Shown piece by piece: positions 4,041 through 5,015 of a DNA stretch of 5,015 nucleotides. The stretch covers positions 1-5,015 of the forward strand of contig DMYQ01000170.1 of the NCBI GenBank assembly GCA_003482555.1. Reading direction: 5' to 3'. Made by a program: the position numbers and the translations under genes. The notes under the pieces were generated by a model, which worked only from the letters and a program-made list of their open reading frames with translations, did no database searches and was not told the origin of the DNA. Positions within the stretch are counted from its first letter, which is position 1, and every line of letters begins with the position of its first letter. Source of the DNA: Janthinobacterium sp. (lineage in GTDB: Bacteria > Pseudomonadota > Gammaproteobacteria > Burkholderiales > Burkholderiaceae_D).

Positions 4041-5015
4041 TTATACCAAGCTCAACGCTCCGCCACGGGGCAAACATCGCAACAATTCCTTCCCGCTGCG
4101 TTTTGACACGATGATCAATTGCGTGAAGCTGGTGCTGTGTACGTACAAGCCGAAGAATTGCTCCACAACACGTGAGAAGCCGTGGATGCCGCTGCCGACA
4201 AAAGCGTCGTCGTCGAGGACAAGCCGCACCTCGATGCCGCGCGCCAGGCGGGGCGGAAAGTCGCCCGGCAACCAGGCCTTGGCTGCGGTATATCCAATGG
4301 CCACGATACCGCCGATCTGGCTCCGGGCGACAACCGACCCGGTCAGGTCGTACAAGCTTAGCATCTCCCGGAGCGCCTCCACTCCGTCTTTTTCCAGCGA
4401 CAAATGGTTCAGCGACAAGTGGGAAATCAGGCGCCAATGCGCGCCCCTGCCGCGCTGGAAACGATGGGGTGCGGACGGTTTGCGCAAGAAGCGGATCGAA
4501 TATTTGGCGTCGCCCTTCATGGATAAATCGCCATCGGATAAGCCATATGGCAACGTGGATGGCAAGTCGCGGTTCGAGCAGGTGAGGGCGATATTGAGCG
4601 TGCCGGCTTGGATCGCGGCCGGTTTGAAGTCAATGTCGACGAGGGAAATCTCGGTCTCATGTCCGGGGCTTCTCAAGGCCACATCGTCGTCGCGCCGCAA
4701 GGCCCAGTAATGCCGGACTTCGTTAAAAGCCTCACCGTGGTGCAATGAGTAAAAAGGGCGAACCTCCGTGGTTGTCGGCGCGCCCTGCTCGATCTCGACC
4801 TCCATTTTGAGCGAATCGATGGCGAGCACTTCATACGCGGAAGCGTTGCGCGAATCCGCTATCACCGGGTAATACCGTCCGGCCGGCGTCAACGTGATCG
4901 GGGCGCCTTCCTGTTGAAATAAATTAATCACCGGCGTGCACCCGAGCAGCAGCTTGTCGGCCGACAGCGTGCCGAGCAGCAGCGCCACGTTAGAGTCGGA
5001 GCGCAGGCCGCCGAG
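4041..5015 (-). CDS. tssF: type VI secretion system baseplate subunit TssF, C-terminal half (partial)
   Basis: TssF (ImpG/VasA) is a wedge component of the T6SS baseplate and works with TssG and TssK at the inner membrane. 324 codons are in the window; the frame is open through the right edge (LGGLRSDSN precedes the GTG at 4988, which is therefore internal), and the family is about 600 residues long. Family features in order (fragment numbering): TPVINLF at 27-33, YEVLAID at about 61-67, TCSNRDLP at 145-152, WRLISHLSLNHLSL at 194-207, a Leu-rich helix EALREMLSLYD, and FFGLYVHSTSFTQL at about 287-300. The C-terminus (RCLPRGGALSLV) has Cys where I would expect Trp in the R-W-P-P-R motif, but the length looks complete. 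Upstream T6SS genes would lie beyond the right edge. tssG, normally next, is absent downstream. The long plus-strand frame opposite it is an antisense shadow. Confidence 0.93.
   Translation of the reverse strand, partial: LGGLRSDSNVALLLGTLSADKLLLGCTPVINLFQQEGAPITLTPAGRYYPVIADSRNASAYEVLAIDSLKMEVEIEQGAPTTTEVRPFYSLHHGEAFNEVRHYWALRRDDDVALRSPGHETEISLVDIDFKPAAIQAGTLNIALTCSNRDLPSTLPYGLSDGDLSMKGDAKYSIRFLRKPSAPHRFQRGRGAHWRLISHLSLNHLSLEKDGVEALREMLSLYDLTGSVVARSQIGGIVAIGYTAAKAWLPGDFPPRLARGIEVRLVLDDDAFVGSGIHGFSRVVEQFFGLYVHSTSFTQLIIVSKRSGKELLRCLPRGGALSLV

Noticed and set aside
3760..4710. Plus-strand open frame of 316 codons
   Set aside because: It lies opposite tssF, whose family motifs are clear. It also runs through the terminator/tRNA-end repeat and has no recognisable domain or signal.
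1..5015. CRISPR array, riboswitch, rRNA or complete insertion sequence
   Set aside because: No regularly spaced repeats, no conserved aptamer pattern, no rRNA stretch and no transposase were seen on either strand.

Overview
The window looks like a GC-rich betaproteobacterial chromosome, most likely Burkholderiales and plausibly Oxalobacteraceae (Massilia/Duganella/Janthinobacterium type). This is inferred from a PEP-CTERM exosortase-substrate gene behind a sigma-54 promoter, an AlkA-type glycosylase, a type VI secretion baseplate gene and codon use. No taxonomic marker settles it.

Layout. (1) 2-563, plus strand: the 3' part of a DNA-3-methyladenine glycosylase (alkA-like), with an apparent one-base insertion near base 41 that breaks the frame. 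(2) 564-754: an intergenic region with a 19-bp imperfect dyad, a near-consensus -24/-12 (sigma-54) promoter and a leader hairpin. These lead into (3) 755-1705, plus strand: a secreted PEP-CTERM surface protein with a clear signal peptide and a C-terminal PEP / hydrophobic / RRRR sorting tail. (4) 1733-1812: copy 1 of a repeat made of a tRNA-3'-end-like segment plus a strong intrinsic terminator that reads on the minus strand. (5) 1902-3032, minus strand: a soluble orphan histidine kinase with an RsbRD-type N-terminal domain. (6) 3033-3510: mostly non-coding, holding a short remnant of a P4-type tyrosine integrase N-terminus, inverted GTTGCCCCCA repeats and the tRNA terminator. (7) 3511-3587, minus strand: initiator tRNA-fMet(CAT) with its own promoter. 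(8) 3700-3860: repeat copy 2, including a perfect 17-bp copy of the tRNA-fMet 3' end, followed by more GTTGCCCC repeats. (9) 3859-4035: an unrecognised open fragment. (10) 4041-5015, minus strand: the C-terminal half of tssF, running off the right edge.

Interpretation. The left part is ordinary chromosome: DNA repair plus an exosortase-sorted surface protein under probable PrsK/PrsR-RpoN type control. From about 1.73 kb to 4.04 kb the sequence looks like a worn tRNA-fMet integration hot spot. An integrase remnant with arm-like repeats sits just 3' of the tRNA, and tRNA-end-like segments followed by near-identical terminators lie on both sides. The histidine kinase may be cargo of a decayed mini-island, and the tssF side may be the edge of a second one. 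The usual partner gene tssG does not follow tssF here. These island models are inference; the repeats, the tRNA and the integrase-like N-terminus are visible in the sequence.
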